Source of the DNA: Pseudomonadota bacterium
GTDB lineage: Bacteria > Bdellovibrionota > Bacteriovoracia > Bacteriovoracales > Bacteriovoracaceae
DNA length: 5,716 nucleotides
NCBI GenBank assembly: GCA_021299675.1
Contig: JAJTIF010000193.1
Coordinates: 1-5,716 of the forward strand
Reading direction: 5' to 3'
The position numbers were made by a program, and so were the translations under genes. A model generated the notes under the pieces. It was not told the DNA's origin, searched no databases, and was given only the letters and a program-made list of their open reading frames with translations. This document shows, piece by piece, positions 1 to 5,269 of this stretch (position 1 is its first letter; each line of letters begins with the position of its first letter).

Positions 1-949
1 GCCAGATTTGATTTTTCTCGGTGGAGCCACGAAAGCCGGCTTTTCTTCCACCAATCAATTTAACGGGTATTGTGTCTGTTGTGCTCCAATCCTTATCTTT
101 AAACTCCCATCTCACCACCAGCTCTTCCACAAACTGGGCCGGTGCCACGAGCCTAAAAGCCGCCACCACCTTATCACCGGCCTGGTACATAAAGCGCTCG
201 GGCTCCCAGAGTTTTTTATTAATGCCAGCGTCTTGAAAGAGATACCACTCTTTGCCATCTTTTTGCACACGATGAGCGATTTCAAAGCGAGCCAGCATGA
301 GTGGCACTGGTGGAATGAGGGCCAGATGATAAAGCGCGAGGTAGCTCATAAGTGTAGCAAGACTTGGCCACAGGAAAAAAGAACGTAGAAGTTCTCGTGT
401 CACGCGTTTGCGGATGACCCAGCTCGCAAGCAAGATGACAATGAAAGTGATGAGAATCGCTATCGTGAAAGCGGTGGTATCAAGTCGGTGCATGAGCTTA
501 GGGATGAGATAGGTCACAAAACAGGAAAGTGCGAGAGACCATAAAACAGTGCGCACCAGAGTGCCACGATTTTGCACAAAGGGCAGTTCATTGGCCAAAA
601 TCAAAAGTGTGATGAGGATTAAAAAAATCATTGAGCCATTTAGACCTGCGCTTTTAATAAAGAACACAGTATAGCCACGTAAAAGGCCCCCGAGTAAAAA
701 ATGGGAGAAGAGTTCATGAAAGCGCCACCAGGGGACGAGTTTCGTCGAGGGTGTCCATAAGTGTGAGCGGTAAGAGAGTTCTTTGATAATAAGTAAAAAA
801 ACAATAACAAGAATGCAAAACTGACTCAGGAGCGCCAGATCTGTATCGATAGGCTGCTCACGCCACAGACCGAAGGCAAAGCCTCCGACAAAAGTGACCA
901 GCGCAAAAAAGGTCTGATAGTGAGCGATGAAGCGAAAGATAGCCTTCAC
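1..949 (-). CDS. Multi-spanning membrane protein with C-terminal DUF2914 domain (3' end outside window)
   Basis: The minus strand is open from a GTG at 949 to the window edge, giving 316 residues without a stop. Residues 1-215 are strongly hydrophobic, with about seven likely membrane spans (roughly 11-29, 38-57, 79-98, 104-121, 133-150, 160-180, 194-213). The last ~65 residues are soluble and resemble DUF2914: a 'LVAPAQFVEELVVRW' stretch (268-281), then 'IPVKLIGGRKAGFR' (294-307) and the start of the 'K.n...G.W' segment, where the window ends. I infer an inner-membrane protein with a C-terminal domain on one face; DUF2914 has no settled function. GTG was chosen because no ATG or TTG lies between it and an in-frame TAA upstream, and a GGGA sits about six bases before it. 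Plus-strand reading frames here are antisense shadows. The family call is from recognition, not a search. Confidence 0.75.
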   Translation of the reverse strand, partial: MKAIFRFIAHYQTFFALVTFVGGFAFGLWREQPIDTDLALLSQFCILVIVFLLIIKELSYRSHLWTPSTKLVPWWRFHELFSHFLLGGLLRGYTVFFIKSAGLNGSMIFLILITLLILANELPFVQNRGTLVRTVLWSLALSCFVTYLIPKLMHRLDTTAFTIAILITFIVILLASWVIRKRVTRELLRSFFLWPSLATLMSYLALYHLALIPPVPLMLARFEIAHRVQKDGKEWYLFQDAGINKKLWEPERFMYQAGDKVVAAFRLVAPAQFVEELVVRWEFKDKDWSTTDTIPVKLIGGRKAGFRGSTEKNQIW

Positions 950-957
950 AATTTTCC

Positions 958-976
958 CAATTCTAAAAAGGAATTG
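958..976 (-). other. Leader hairpin just before the DUF2914 gene start
   Basis: A perfect 6-bp inverted repeat, CAATTC / GAATTG, flanks a 7-base loop. It ends nine bases before the GTG start, and its last stem base is the first G of the GGGA ribosome binding site. In RNA the stem could limit ribosome access. It is short and AT-rich, so its stability is doubtful. Confidence 0.35.
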
Positions 977-996
977 ATCCCTGTTTGAACATCTAA

Positions 997-1005
997 ATTA
1001 TTACA
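997..1005 (-). promoter_or_regulatory. Candidate extended -10 promoter for the DUF2914 gene
   Basis: Read on the minus strand, TGTAATAAT is an extended -10 element (TG, one base, then AATAAT, 5 of 6 against TATAAT). It lies between the stop of the upstream remnant and the DUF2914 start. No good -35 hexamer is seen 16-18 bases upstream. The predicted transcript would have a leader of about 40 bases containing the hairpin at 958-976. Confidence 0.35.
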
Positions 1006-1017
1006 CACATGGCCCTT

Positions 1018-1176
1018 TCACCGATACACACCTCTTACAAAGGCGAGAAGATCATGAAATCGGGGCAGCGGTTCATAATTCTTCTTGAGTGGCATCTCAA
1101 CAAATATCCGACCGGGCTCATCAATCAGACCTGTTTGAAGCCAATATTGGTAAGTGAATGTTGAGAGCTTCTCAGT
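1018..1176 (-). pseudogene. C-terminal remnant of an unidentified gene
   Basis: The minus strand is open for 52 codons, from just after an in-frame TAG (1177-1179) to a TGA (1018-1020), with no ATG or GTG start near its beginning. The translation begins TEKLSTFTYQYWLQTGLIDE and ends LPRFHDLLAFVRGVYR; its composition is that of a real protein rather than random DNA. It points the same way as the DUF2914 gene and stops 69 bases before it, so it probably was the upstream neighbour. Upstream of 1177 the DNA turns AT-rich with stops in all frames, so the 5' part of the gene is missing. I do not recognise the family; the C-terminal style is loosely like that of transcription regulators. It could also be chance. 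Confidence 0.4.
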
Positions 1177-1318
1177 CTAGTTAATTGATTTTACTAAAAG
1201 TTACGACGACAAACTATGGTGTTGAACGAAATTGTTTCAAATTACTTGGAACTATAAATATTTTTAGAGGGAAACATCGGTGTTAGAATTTAATCCCCAC
1301 TAAAATGGTGATATATAA
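1177..1318. other. AT-rich spacer with no recognisable gene
   Basis: These 142 bases carry stops in all frames I read on both strands and no convincing promoter, hairpin or repeat. The composition is more AT-rich than on either side. With a headless gene remnant on each flank, the stretch looks like decayed or junction DNA. Confidence 0.5.
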
Positions 1319-1489
1319 ATCTCAAGCCACGGCGACGGATATACCGCGAGCGGAGTTGTATTTGATATAAGCAATCCCGAGAAGTCTCATACACGAACGA
1401 TAGCAGCTGGTGCGAAAGAACTCAGCTCGCTAGAAAAAAAATCCTTGGCCCATAAGGCTGCATACAGTCCGATCTCGATGGGCTATTAA
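1319..1489 (+). pseudogene. Possible C-terminal gene remnant, plus strand
   Basis: Between an in-frame TAA (1316-1318) and a TAA (1487-1489) lie 56 open codons without an ATG at the head. The translation starts ISSHGDGYTASGVVFDISNP, continues through AAGAKELSSLEKKSLAHKAA and ends SPISMGY. It is balanced and protein-like and is much less AT-rich than the 140 bases before it. The KELSSLEKKSLAHKAA segment is faintly like the C-terminal motif of Ham1/RdgB nucleotide pyrophosphatases, but this is too weak to name it. Its last four bases overlap the P450 stop codon in convergent orientation. Either it is the tail of a gene whose front was lost, or a chance opening. Confidence 0.3.
1434..1457 (-). 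terminator. Weak intrinsic terminator after the P450 gene
   Basis: Read on the minus strand, a CCTT / AAGG stem with a 7-base loop is followed by one A and eight Ts (1434-1441). It lies about 30 bases past the P450 stop. The T-run is convincing, but the 4-bp stem is shorter than usual. It also falls inside the plus-strand remnant, so the A-run could simply be lysine codons. Confidence 0.4.
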
Positions 1490-2844
1490 CTGTTCCGCTC
1501 CTGAACAGCGACCCAGACGGGCTTGGTAGGCCGACAAGTCAATGTTGGTTGCAGTGGCGGAAGATGTTTGTCGATGCTATTCCAGTCAAATCGTCGTGCG
1601 ATACCTGTAAGTAGCAGTACCGCTTCAATCATAGCAAAGCGAGATCCTATGCACTTTCGTGCCCCCATCCCGAAAGGGAAGTAGGCTCCAGATGGAAGTG
1701 TCTTCTCGTATTCAGGTGTCCAGCGTTCCGGACGAAACTCGAGTGGATTAGCATGCCAGCGGGCATCGCGGTGAAGCGCCCATGGCGATGCCACCACGAC
1801 TGACCCTTTTTTTATAAGCAATCCTCCTAGTGTAACATCACATGTATTCTCTCGAGAAAGCGCATAGGCGGGAGGATACAAGCGTAGACTTTCCTTAATC
1901 ACTTGAGTGGTAAAGGGCAACGATTCAATGCCGACCTCGAGGTCAGCAGCATCTACCTCAGCGAATAATCGAGCGCGCAAGTCAGGCCGTCGTCCTAGTT
2001 CGAAGAGGGCAAAGGTTAGTCCAAGTGCTGTCGTCTCGTGACCAGCAAGTAAGAAAGTCACAGCTTGATCGCGTACCTCGCGATCTGAAAAACCACCACT
2101 TTCATCACGAGAGCTTAACAACATTGAAAGTAAGTCTTCTCCTGATTGAGTTTTACATCGTCGCATGCTTATTAGTTCGTTTATAACTGAATCAAGTTCA
2201 GCAACAGCACGAACGTAGCGCTGAATGAGTGGCAATGGAAGCCACTTTGGAATAGAAAATGGTAGCATATTAAGCGGAGAGGCAAAAAAATCACTCACAG
2301 CCGAAAACGATTCTGATACTCTTCTGGCATTTCTCTCGGTAATATCTGCTCCAAAAAGAGTGCGCACAGCTACGTCCAGAGTGAGACGTGCCATCTCGGC
2401 AGCGACATCAATCCTACCCTGATCAGGCCAGTTAGCCACAGCCACTGCAGTACGTTCTCGCATGACACTAGCATAGGCATCGAAGCGTACTGACGAGAAA
2501 CCTGGATTCAATATTTTGCGTTGACGCTTCCAGATATCTCCCTCACTCAAGAGTAGGCCCTCCCCGAAGACATCAGTGGCTCGTCTTGTCATTCGATCCT
2601 TGATCCAAACACCTTTGGTATCGGTGAGGACTTGAGAAATAAGCGAGGGATGGGCCAATACAACTGTGGGCACTCCAAATAGTCTGGTAAGTATCATGTC
2701 GGCACGTTTAGGCATATCCTCTAACGAATCGAACGCATTCCGAATAAAGCCGACAGTGGTGCGCCATCCACCCTCGCGAGATATACGCAGGGGGTGAGAC
2801 GAATTTAAATTTGTATGATCTAGCACAGGGCAATTATCGCTCAT
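1486..2844 (-). CDS. Cytochrome P450 monooxygenase
   Basis: This 452-residue protein is a full-length haem-thiolate monooxygenase, which activates O2 with two externally supplied electrons to oxidise an organic substrate. All family marks are present: WxxxR in helix C (W105, R109), the oxygen-binding I-helix motif AGHETT (267-272), ExxR (E318, R321), the FRPERW segment (370-375), and the haem loop FPFGMGARKCIG with proximal Cys398. No signal peptide or N-terminal membrane anchor is seen, so it is probably soluble. ATG at 2844 is preceded by AAGGA at good spacing and overlaps the upstream regulator's stop as ATGA, so translation is probably coupled. There is no ferredoxin, reductase or fused redox domain in the window, so electrons must come from elsewhere. 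The overall look (KESLRLYPPAY, PERW) is of long-chain or hydrophobic-substrate P450s; the substrate cannot be deduced. Confidence 0.97.
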   Translation of the reverse strand: MSDNCPVLDHTNLNSSHPLRISREGGWRTTVGFIRNAFDSLEDMPKRADMILTRLFGVPTVVLAHPSLISQVLTDTKGVWIKDRMTRRATDVFGEGLLLSEGDIWKRQRKILNPGFSSVRFDAYASVMRERTAVAVANWPDQGRIDVAAEMARLTLDVAVRTLFGADITERNARRVSESFSAVSDFFASPLNMLPFSIPKWLPLPLIQRYVRAVAELDSVINELISMRRCKTQSGEDLLSMLLSSRDESGGFSDREVRDQAVTFLLAGHETTALGLTFALFELGRRPDLRARLFAEVDAADLEVGIESLPFTTQVIKESLRLYPPAYALSRENTCDVTLGGLLIKKGSVVVASPWALHRDARWHANPLEFRPERWTPEYEKTLPSGAYFPFGMGARKCIGSRFAMIEAVLLLTGIARRFDWNSIDKHLPPLQPTLTCRPTKPVWVAVQERNS

Positions 2845-3422
2845 GTTATTTCCTTCTTTTCTTTGGTCGAGGTTTCAAGAAAGGCACGCATTTGTCGCTC
2901 AAAAGGTGCAAATGATGTTGCATTTGCATCAACATATCTTTGAAGCAAAAGTCCTGTTAGAGCATGCACCAAAAACTCGCCTTGATCGCGAGAAACACCA
3001 AGGAGTCCCGCCAGCTTGGTAGCATAACGAATATGCGTTTTCCGTAATACCGAGAGGTCACCCGAGTTATTATCACGAGCAAGCCGAGCATATTCCATCA
3101 ATACGGCCATCTGTAGCTGCAGCCTGACCTCTTCTCTACGTGCAAGCGAAAGAAAAGCATCTAGCCTCGATAGCGGAGAAGAAGGCAGCGAGGTCAAAGC
3201 ATTTTCTAGTTCCTCAAGATCGCTCTCAATTGCTCTCTCCACTAGCTGATCAAAGAGAGTCTTCTTGCCTGAAAAGTAATGATAAAGAGTGCCTGTCGAT
3301 ACTTTTAGGGTAACAGCTAATTCACGCATGCCCGTGGCAGCATAACCATACCTCGCAAAGACCTCTCCGGCGGCGGCTAGCAATTGGCTGCGCATTTTGT
3401 CATGGTCAACTTTCTTGGGCAT
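2841..3422 (-). CDS. TetR/AcrR-family transcriptional regulator
   Basis: This 193-residue protein has the usual TetR size. The N-terminal helix-turn-helix covers about residues 12-57: 'LLAAAGEVFARYGY' (14-27), then the TGMRELAVTLKVSTGTLYHYF core (30-50) and the GKKTLFDQLV helix. The remaining helical domain would bind a ligand and dimerise; its ligand is unknown. It is first in a two-gene operon, overlapping the P450 start by four bases, so it very likely controls that operon and is released by a compound related to the P450 substrate. An in-frame TAA lies three codons before the ATG at 3422, so this or Met10 must be the start. No ribosome binding site is visible before either; the promoter lies immediately upstream of 3422, which points to a leaderless message. 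Confidence 0.95.
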   Translation of the reverse strand: MPKKVDHDKMRSQLLAAAGEVFARYGYAATGMRELAVTLKVSTGTLYHYFSGKKTLFDQLVERAIESDLEELENALTSLPSSPLSRLDAFLSLARREEVRLQLQMAVLMEYARLARDNNSGDLSVLRKTHIRYATKLAGLLGVSRDQGEFLVHALTGLLLQRYVDANATSFAPFERQMRAFLETSTKEKKEIT

Positions 3423-3427
3423 GTTTA

Positions 3428-3456
3428 TTTATAACCACCGTTCGAAATAAAGTCAA
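3428..3456 (-). promoter_or_regulatory. Sigma-70-type promoter of the TetR-P450 operon
   Basis: On the minus strand, TTGACT (3451-3456) and TATAAA (3428-3433) are separated by exactly 17 bases. Only five bases separate the -10 box from the ATG at 3422, so transcription would start at or within the first codon. The spacer holds the imperfect palindrome AACGGTGGTT and a TTCGAA palindrome (3441-3446), either of which could be a site for self-repression. Confidence 0.75.
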
Positions 3457-3531
3457 TACGATAAAGTGATTTACTTCTTTGCGGCAAGGTAATCAGCTGA
3501 AGTATCAACAGAATGAGATCTTTCTATCTGA

Positions 3532-3560
3532 TTGAAATTATTTGCAAAATTCAGAATTAA
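3532..3560 (+). promoter_or_regulatory. Candidate promoter for the recombinase-domain gene
   Basis: TTGAAA (3532-3537) is followed after 17 bases by AATTAA (3555-3560), a weak -10 box. Transcription would begin near 3567, just before the palindrome at 3576-3589. The -10 match is poor and the region is AT-rich, so this is only the best of several weak choices. Confidence 0.3.
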
Positions 3561-3575
3561 ATTTAGCACTTGATA

Positions 3576-3589
3576 AGTGACCGCTCACT
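3576..3589. promoter_or_regulatory. TetR-style palindromic operator candidate
   Basis: AGTGA CCGC TCACT is a perfect 5-bp inverted repeat around a CG-containing centre, the layout typical of TetR-family operators. A second, wider pairing is possible: AAGTGA (3575-3580) with TCACTT (3589-3594), which in RNA would cover the TTG start of the next gene. It lies over 100 bases from the TetR promoter, so its regulator is inferred, not shown. A weaker similar element, AAGTGATTTACTT, lies at 3464-3476, just upstream of the -35 box of the TetR gene. Confidence 0.45.
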
Positions 3590-3592
3590 CAC

Positions 3593-4090
3593 TTGGTGGA
3601 CGTGAGAACGCGCGAACCATTCCAATCGCACGATTTCATTGAACTTTCGCCTCGAACGCCCTCCCGAATTTACGAAAAATGCGCTCCTCTTTACGAGAGT
3701 GGGCTCTCGATTCGAGATATTGAAGAACGAACAGGAATTCCCAAAACTACTGTGCGTGAAACTTTGAAAAAGAAAGGAATGTCACTTCGAAATCCATTTA
3801 ATGGCAACGCAACGAAGATTGATAAAACAAAAAATAAGCGCGGCGGTCACACGCCATATGGTTACGCTTACCTCGATGGGCAGCTAATTATTGACCCAAA
3901 AGAGCAGATCATTGTCAGAAAAATCCTAAAGCTTCACCAATCAGGGCTATCGGGAAATGCCATTGCAAGGGAATTGAATAACCAAAAGATTCCAAGTCGG
4001 AATGGCAAATTGTGGAGCCCCCCAGTGGTCAGAGAAATTATAAAAAGAAACACATCAAATCGAACGAAACCTGGAGACTCAAATGAATAA
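3593..4090 (+). CDS. Recombinase-domain DNA-binding protein without a catalytic domain
   Basis: This 165-residue protein has two DNA-binding parts. Residues 26-66 form a helix-turn-helix resembling those of resolvases (YESGLSIRDIEERTGIPKTTVRETLKKKG). Residues 84-152 match the 'Recombinase' domain of large serine recombinases (GGHTPYGYAYLDGQLIIDP, then IVRKILKLHQSGLSGNAIAREL, IPSRNGKLWSPPVVREII). The N-terminal resolvase fold with its catalytic serine is absent, and an in-frame TGA (3578-3580) closes the frame upstream, so it cannot cut DNA by that mechanism. It may act as a regulator or accessory binding factor, or be a shortened relic. The start is uncertain: TTG 3593, GTG 3596 and GTG 3602 compete, none with a well-spaced ribosome binding site; a better one precedes Met63, but that start would lose the helix-turn-helix. 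Its stop overlaps the start of a small membrane-protein gene. Confidence 0.85.
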   Translation: MVDVRTREPFQSHDFIELSPRTPSRIYEKCAPLYESGLSIRDIEERTGIPKTTVRETLKKKGMSLRNPFNGNATKIDKTKNKRGGHTPYGYAYLDGQLIIDPKEQIIVRKILKLHQSGLSGNAIARELNNQKIPSRNGKLWSPPVVREIIKRNTSNRTKPGDSNE

Positions 4091-4244
4091 TCTTATCAAA
4101 ATTGCAATTTTTTTGGCATTAGCAGCCGTGGCGAGTGGGAATCTTCCCACGATCCTCTTCCACGTCAAGAAAGCTCAGTTGCAACTAATTCAAGAATCGA
4201 AAGCATCCAAGTGGCCAAGGGCAATGATGCTACCAAGTCGATAG
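4083..4244 (+). CDS. Small protein (53 residues) with hydrophobic N-terminus, coupled to the recombinase-domain gene
   Basis: ATG at 4083 lies inside the last codons of the preceding gene (ATGAATAA overlap) and has a GGAG ribosome binding site (4073-4076) six bases upstream, the best in this unit. The product starts MNNLIKIAIFLALAAVASGN, a short positive head followed by a span of about 13 hydrophobic residues, and continues with LPTILFHVKKAQLQLIQESK and a basic tail ending MMLPSR. The N-terminus could be a membrane anchor or a signal peptide (ALAAVASG resembles a cleavage region). Overlap and spacing imply co-translation with the recombinase-domain protein. A one-base shift near 4202 would give a different tail reading to 4267, so a recent frameshift is possible. 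I do not recognise a family and give no function. Confidence 0.6.
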   Translation: MNNLIKIAIFLALAAVASGNLPTILFHVKKAQLQLIQESKASKWPRAMMLPSR

Positions 4245-4266
4245 TCTTGAATCTGATTCACTTTTA

Positions 4267-4299
4267 GCGCAAAGAAACTTATAGCTCTTTTCTTTGCGC
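4267..4299. terminator. Strong hairpin between convergent genes, probable bidirectional terminator
   Basis: GCGCAAAGAAA (4267-4277) pairs perfectly with TTTCTTTGCGC (4289-4299) around an 11-base loop. It sits between the small-protein stop at 4244 and the SDR stop at 4309, so it can serve both directions. No T-run follows on either strand, so it may work with Rho or as a 3'-end stabiliser rather than as a classical intrinsic terminator. Confidence 0.5.
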
Positions 4300-4308
4300 C
4301 AAATGATA

Positions 4309-5178
4309 CTAACTTAACTTCAATAAATGACCAATTCCAAATGCTCCATAAACACCTGAAGTCAGTTGGGCAAGGCTCTGGTTATAAGGCTCAATATGTA
4401 CACCCATACCCATTTTATCGACTACTGTTCGGAATGCCCGTTCCCCCTTTTTCTGAGAGACAATCAAAGAAAAGGCTTCTGCTACTTTTTTGGGGTTTTG
4501 CTCCGGATTAGATGCAAGAGCTTGTTCAAAATCTTTCAAGAAACCTTCTGGCATATGTCCAAGCTCGCCGTATTCAATTGCTCGAGAAGAATCAGTTGGA
4601 CGCAAAAGGTGATCGATAAAGCTCGTTGGGTACCCTCCGGGCTCAACAATACATACCTCGATACCCGATTGCGAAAGCTCGGCACGATAATTCTCACTCA
4701 TTGCCTCAAGTGCCCATTTTGAAGCATTGTAAGGACCGTAAAATGGAACTGTCATTCTTCCAAGCAAACTAGAAGTATTGATGATAAGACCATCTCTATT
4801 TTTTCTCATCTGTGGAATAATTTCCCTACAAACTCTCTGGACTCCAAAAACATTGACTTCGAAGACCTTTTTCCAATCATCAGTTGTGAAACTCTCCTGC
4901 AGTCCCAGTACGCCTACGCCAGCGTTATTAATAAGAACATCAATTTTCTTATGAATATCTAGAATTTGGGCCACAGTTTTAGAAACGATTCGATCGTCAG
5001 TAACATCCATTTCAAAAACCTTTGCTCCCACATCAATCAGCTGTTCAGTATTTTGTTTGTTTTTACCCGCGATATCACGCATGGTTGCTATGACATTATG
5101 TCCATCCTTAATAAGCTCACCAACGATTAATTTTCCAAAACCGCCGCTCGCACCAGTTAACAAAACATTTTTTTTCAT
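4309..5178 (-). CDS. Short-chain dehydrogenase/reductase (SDR family)
   Basis: This 289-residue protein is a classical SDR, a cytosolic NAD(P)(H)-dependent oxidoreductase. Visible marks are the nucleotide-binding TGASGGFG (8-15), a basic R34 after the second strand that suggests NADP preference, NNAG (84-87), structural Asn109, catalytic Ser137, and YNASK with Tyr150 and Lys154, plus the VEPGG loop (179-182). The frame stays open 67 codons further upstream, but that extension runs antisense through the HxlR gene and is unlike any SDR. ATG at 5178 is preceded by AAAGGAG five bases away and begins right at the first strand of the Rossmann fold, so it is the start. It is divergent from an HxlR regulator, a common pairing in which the regulator controls the oxidoreductase in response to reactive aldehydes, quinones or other stress. 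The substrate is unknown. Confidence 0.95.
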   Translation of the reverse strand: MKKNVLLTGASGGFGKLIVGELIKDGHNVIATMRDIAGKNKQNTEQLIDVGAKVFEMDVTDDRIVSKTVAQILDIHKKIDVLINNAGVGVLGLQESFTTDDWKKVFEVNVFGVQRVCREIIPQMRKNRDGLIINTSSLLGRMTVPFYGPYNASKWALEAMSENYRAELSQSGIEVCIVEPGGYPTSFIDHLLRPTDSSRAIEYGELGHMPEGFLKDFEQALASNPEQNPKKVAEAFSLIVSQKKGERAFRTVVDKMGMGVHIEPYNQSLAQLTSGVYGAFGIGHLLKLS

Positions 5179-5183
5179 TTGAA

Positions 5184-5190
5184 CTCCTTT
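5184..5190 (-). promoter_or_regulatory. Ribosome binding site fixing the SDR start
   Basis: On the minus strand this reads AAAGGAG, five bases before the ATG at 5178. It decides against the longer reading that would start at 5379 inside the opposing gene. Confidence 0.85.
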
Positions 5191-5202
5191 GATGAATGTT
5201 AG

Positions 5203-5208
5203 AATATA
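5203..5208 (-). promoter_or_regulatory. Candidate -10 box of the SDR gene
   Basis: TATATT on the minus strand lies 24 bases before the SDR ATG, giving a leader of under 20 bases that includes the ribosome binding site. No good -35 box lies 16-18 bases upstream. The left arm of the inverted repeat (5216-5227) falls between the -10 and -35 positions, where a bound repressor or activator would control it. Confidence 0.35.
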
Positions 5209-5215
5209 CACTTGA

Positions 5216-5256
5216 GTAACTAAATGGAAGTAGGCACCTTTTTGAGCCATAGTTAC
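5216..5256. promoter_or_regulatory. Inverted repeat, candidate HxlR operator
   Basis: GTAACTA (5216-5222), then TGG (5225-5227) after two bases, is mirrored by CCATAGTTAC (5247-5256). The two arms are centred about 34 bases apart, near three helix turns. Each arm contains an AGT-N-AC(T/C) element. The repeat lies in the 91 bases between the divergent SDR and HxlR starts, overlapping the expected promoter area. HxlR-type dimers bind paired inverted sites in such regions; binding here is inferred. Confidence 0.5.
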
Positions 5257-5269
5257 CGAAAGGATACTA

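Noticed and set aside
8..388. Plus-strand open frames of 126 and 71 codons at the left edge
   Set aside because: They lie antisense to the long minus-strand DUF2914 membrane-protein frame, which has clear membrane spans and a domain match; their translations have no protein character.
2225..2422. Plus-strand 65-codon frame inside the P450 gene
   Set aside because: Antisense shadow of a well-supported P450 coding region.
3593..4090. Active serine recombinase or integrase
   Set aside because: The catalytic resolvase domain is absent and an in-frame stop just upstream rules out a longer N-terminus in this frame.
1177..4300. Insertion sequence or transposon carrying the P450 block
   Set aside because: No transposase, terminal inverted repeats or target-site duplications could be found at the likely boundaries; only the remnants suggest a junction.
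4366..4722. Plus-strand 118-codon frame opposite the SDR gene
   Set aside because: Antisense to conserved SDR sequence including the catalytic Tyr-Lys region; no ribosome binding site or family resemblance.
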